Below, one piece after another: positions 63,063 through 64,000 of a DNA stretch of 64,000 nucleotides. The notes under the pieces are model-generated. The model was not told the origin of the DNA and did no database searches. It saw nothing but the letters and a program-made list of their open reading frames with translations. Position 1 is the stretch's first letter. Each line of letters begins with the position of its first letter. The translations under genes and the position numbers were made by a program. This DNA comes from Tubiluchus corallicola (Eukaryota > Priapulida > Priapulimorpha > Priapulimorphida > Tubiluchidae): contig JAQGDQ010000335.1 in the NCBI GenBank assembly GCA_030141605.1, positions 186,001 through 250,000 on the forward strand. Reading direction: 5' to 3'.

Positions 63063-63875
63063 TTATATCTCTTTGGCTTCGGCGACTGTAGCCAATTTTT
63101 TGCATGAAAGAATAGCAATATCAATAAGGAATTCAATGACCTCGTAAAGTGTTAGAATTGACAAGCCTATGTATAGTCCTAACAGTCCTCCTATATCGCC
63201 AGCCAAGTCTTCTTTCTTGTAAGCTAGTTCTTCCTTTGCTTGTTGTTGGAAAGCCTTTTCTAGCCGCACATGAAGACGACTGAACGTGTCCGGTGGAATA
63301 TACCCAACAACAGGTTTTGATTCTAATATCGCGAAAGTACGATGTTTCGCGATAGGAAATTCCGGTATGCCACTGTACAGTGAGCCGTACGTTGGTGGTG
63401 GAGGTCTTTCATCGTACCTCTTTTGAATGTCGATGTTTTCGCCTTCTTCGACAAACTCTTCAAATACTGGGTCTACGACTGGGTTATCTTTCAGCGGTGA
63501 TGTCGTAATGGCCATTTGATATTCGTGTTCCACGCAAGGTGGTGGGCAACGACAAATGTTCTTATCATAAGTTCCGTCAAGAACGACATCTCTCCAACAT
63601 TTTCTAACCTGCTTGCGTTCTAGACACGGAGGTACCTCTGTGGAGTTTCCTTGCGTTCCGGCCCACACCAACCTTGAACTGACTGGGACGTCTAGCAGGA
63701 AGCATGAACAGTGGAGTATGGCTTTGTACTGAGCGCATGTTTTTAAACAGGAATGTACGCTATATCGAGTGCCATACTTTTCAACATAGACATCATGGTA
63801 ACGTCCTTTCTTGTTTACCTCCTCATCTGTGATGCAATCCTGCTGTGGCCGTTTCATTCTTTCCAAAAGGGAAAC
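63063..63875 (-). CDS. DEG/ENaC (ASIC-like) sodium channel, last exon
   Basis: The exon starts at acceptor cctattttgcag (phase 0) and encodes the last 270 residues to the stop at 63063. It covers the second half of the Cys-rich extracellular domain and the second membrane helix. Visible marks are YSVHSCLKTC (38-47), CSC (56-58), an N-glycosylation site NST (77-79), the family's CRCPPPC (108-114) with a Tyr five residues on, and DIGGLLGLYIGLSILTLYE (227-245) opening TM2. The selectivity-filter triplet is GLS (237-239) where many members have GAS. A short tail follows (SCKKLATVAEAKEI). The channel would be a trimeric, amiloride-sensitive sodium channel at the plasma membrane; the gating stimulus cannot be told. 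Upstream exons with TM1 lie off the right edge. The open frame above 63875 is intron. Confidence 0.92.
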   Translation of the reverse strand, partial: VSLLERMKRPQQDCITDEEVNKKGRYHDVYVEKYGTRYSVHSCLKTCAQYKAILHCSCFLLDVPVSSRLVWAGTQGNSTEVPPCLERKQVRKCWRDVVLDGTYDKNICRCPPPCVEHEYQMAITTSPLKDNPVVDPVFEEFVEEGENIDIQKRYDERPPPPTYGSLYSGIPEFPIAKHRTFAILESKPVVGYIPPDTFSRLHVRLEKAFQQQAKEELAYKKEDLAGDIGGLLGLYIGLSILTLYEVIEFLIDIAILSCKKLATVAEAKEI

Positions 63876-64000
63876 CTGCAAAATAGGAAACAATCTATAT
63901 ATTCGTGACATCACCAATTTTGTAGCGTCTTGTGAATTTATCAATTAGCAAAAACACAGACATAAATTATTGAGTAAAGTTAGGTAGATAGTAAGTTGGA

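Overview
The window is animal nuclear DNA. It is AT-rich, its genes are split by many introns with GT-AG borders and pyrimidine-rich acceptors, it carries many microsatellites and short decayed transposon pieces, and it encodes metazoan families (an MTUS/ATIP microtubule protein, a CAP-Gly domain and a DEG/ENaC channel). An invertebrate is likely. I cannot name the phylum. All exon borders below were read by eye from splice signals and reading phase; none was checked against transcripts.

Layout. 1-7883: no recognised gene; microsatellites, a perfect CREB-type site and a perfect GC-rich 13-bp inverted repeat. 7884-8337 (+): last coding exon of an unrecognised gene, followed by a polyadenylation signal. 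8338-12675: convergent 3' ends. 12676-about 46825 (-): one large microtubule-protein locus. 46826-63062: gene-poor, with large (GA), (GTA), (GT) and (AAT) arrays, a hAT-like MITE, tRNA-derived SINE candidates and a dead LINE fragment. 63063-63875 (-): last exon of a DEG/ENaC sodium channel, whose upstream exons lie beyond the right edge.

The main locus. Ten exons (19034 down to 12676) encode a 461-residue coiled-coil module with the C-terminal signature of MTUS1/MTUS2 (ATIP/TIP150). Its first exon has a phase-1 acceptor. Upstream lie several N-terminal modules whose donors are all phase 1: a short exon (MSNSGDD..., 59 codons), a 712-codon exon starting MGNQSS (an N-myristoylation consensus), and a chain of six exons encoding a CAP-Gly domain, a long acidic disordered region and three symmetric phase-1 cassette exons. 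A tiny MGACSS exon is also compatible. Read literally, one gene makes about 520-residue, 1,173-residue and at least 1,748-residue proteins with a common coiled coil. This resembles the alternative-promoter layout of vertebrate MTUS1, with the addition of a CAP-Gly N-terminus that I do not know from vertebrate MTUS proteins. The joining of the CAP-Gly exons to the MTUS module is an inference from phase and from the lack of a visible terminal exon between them.
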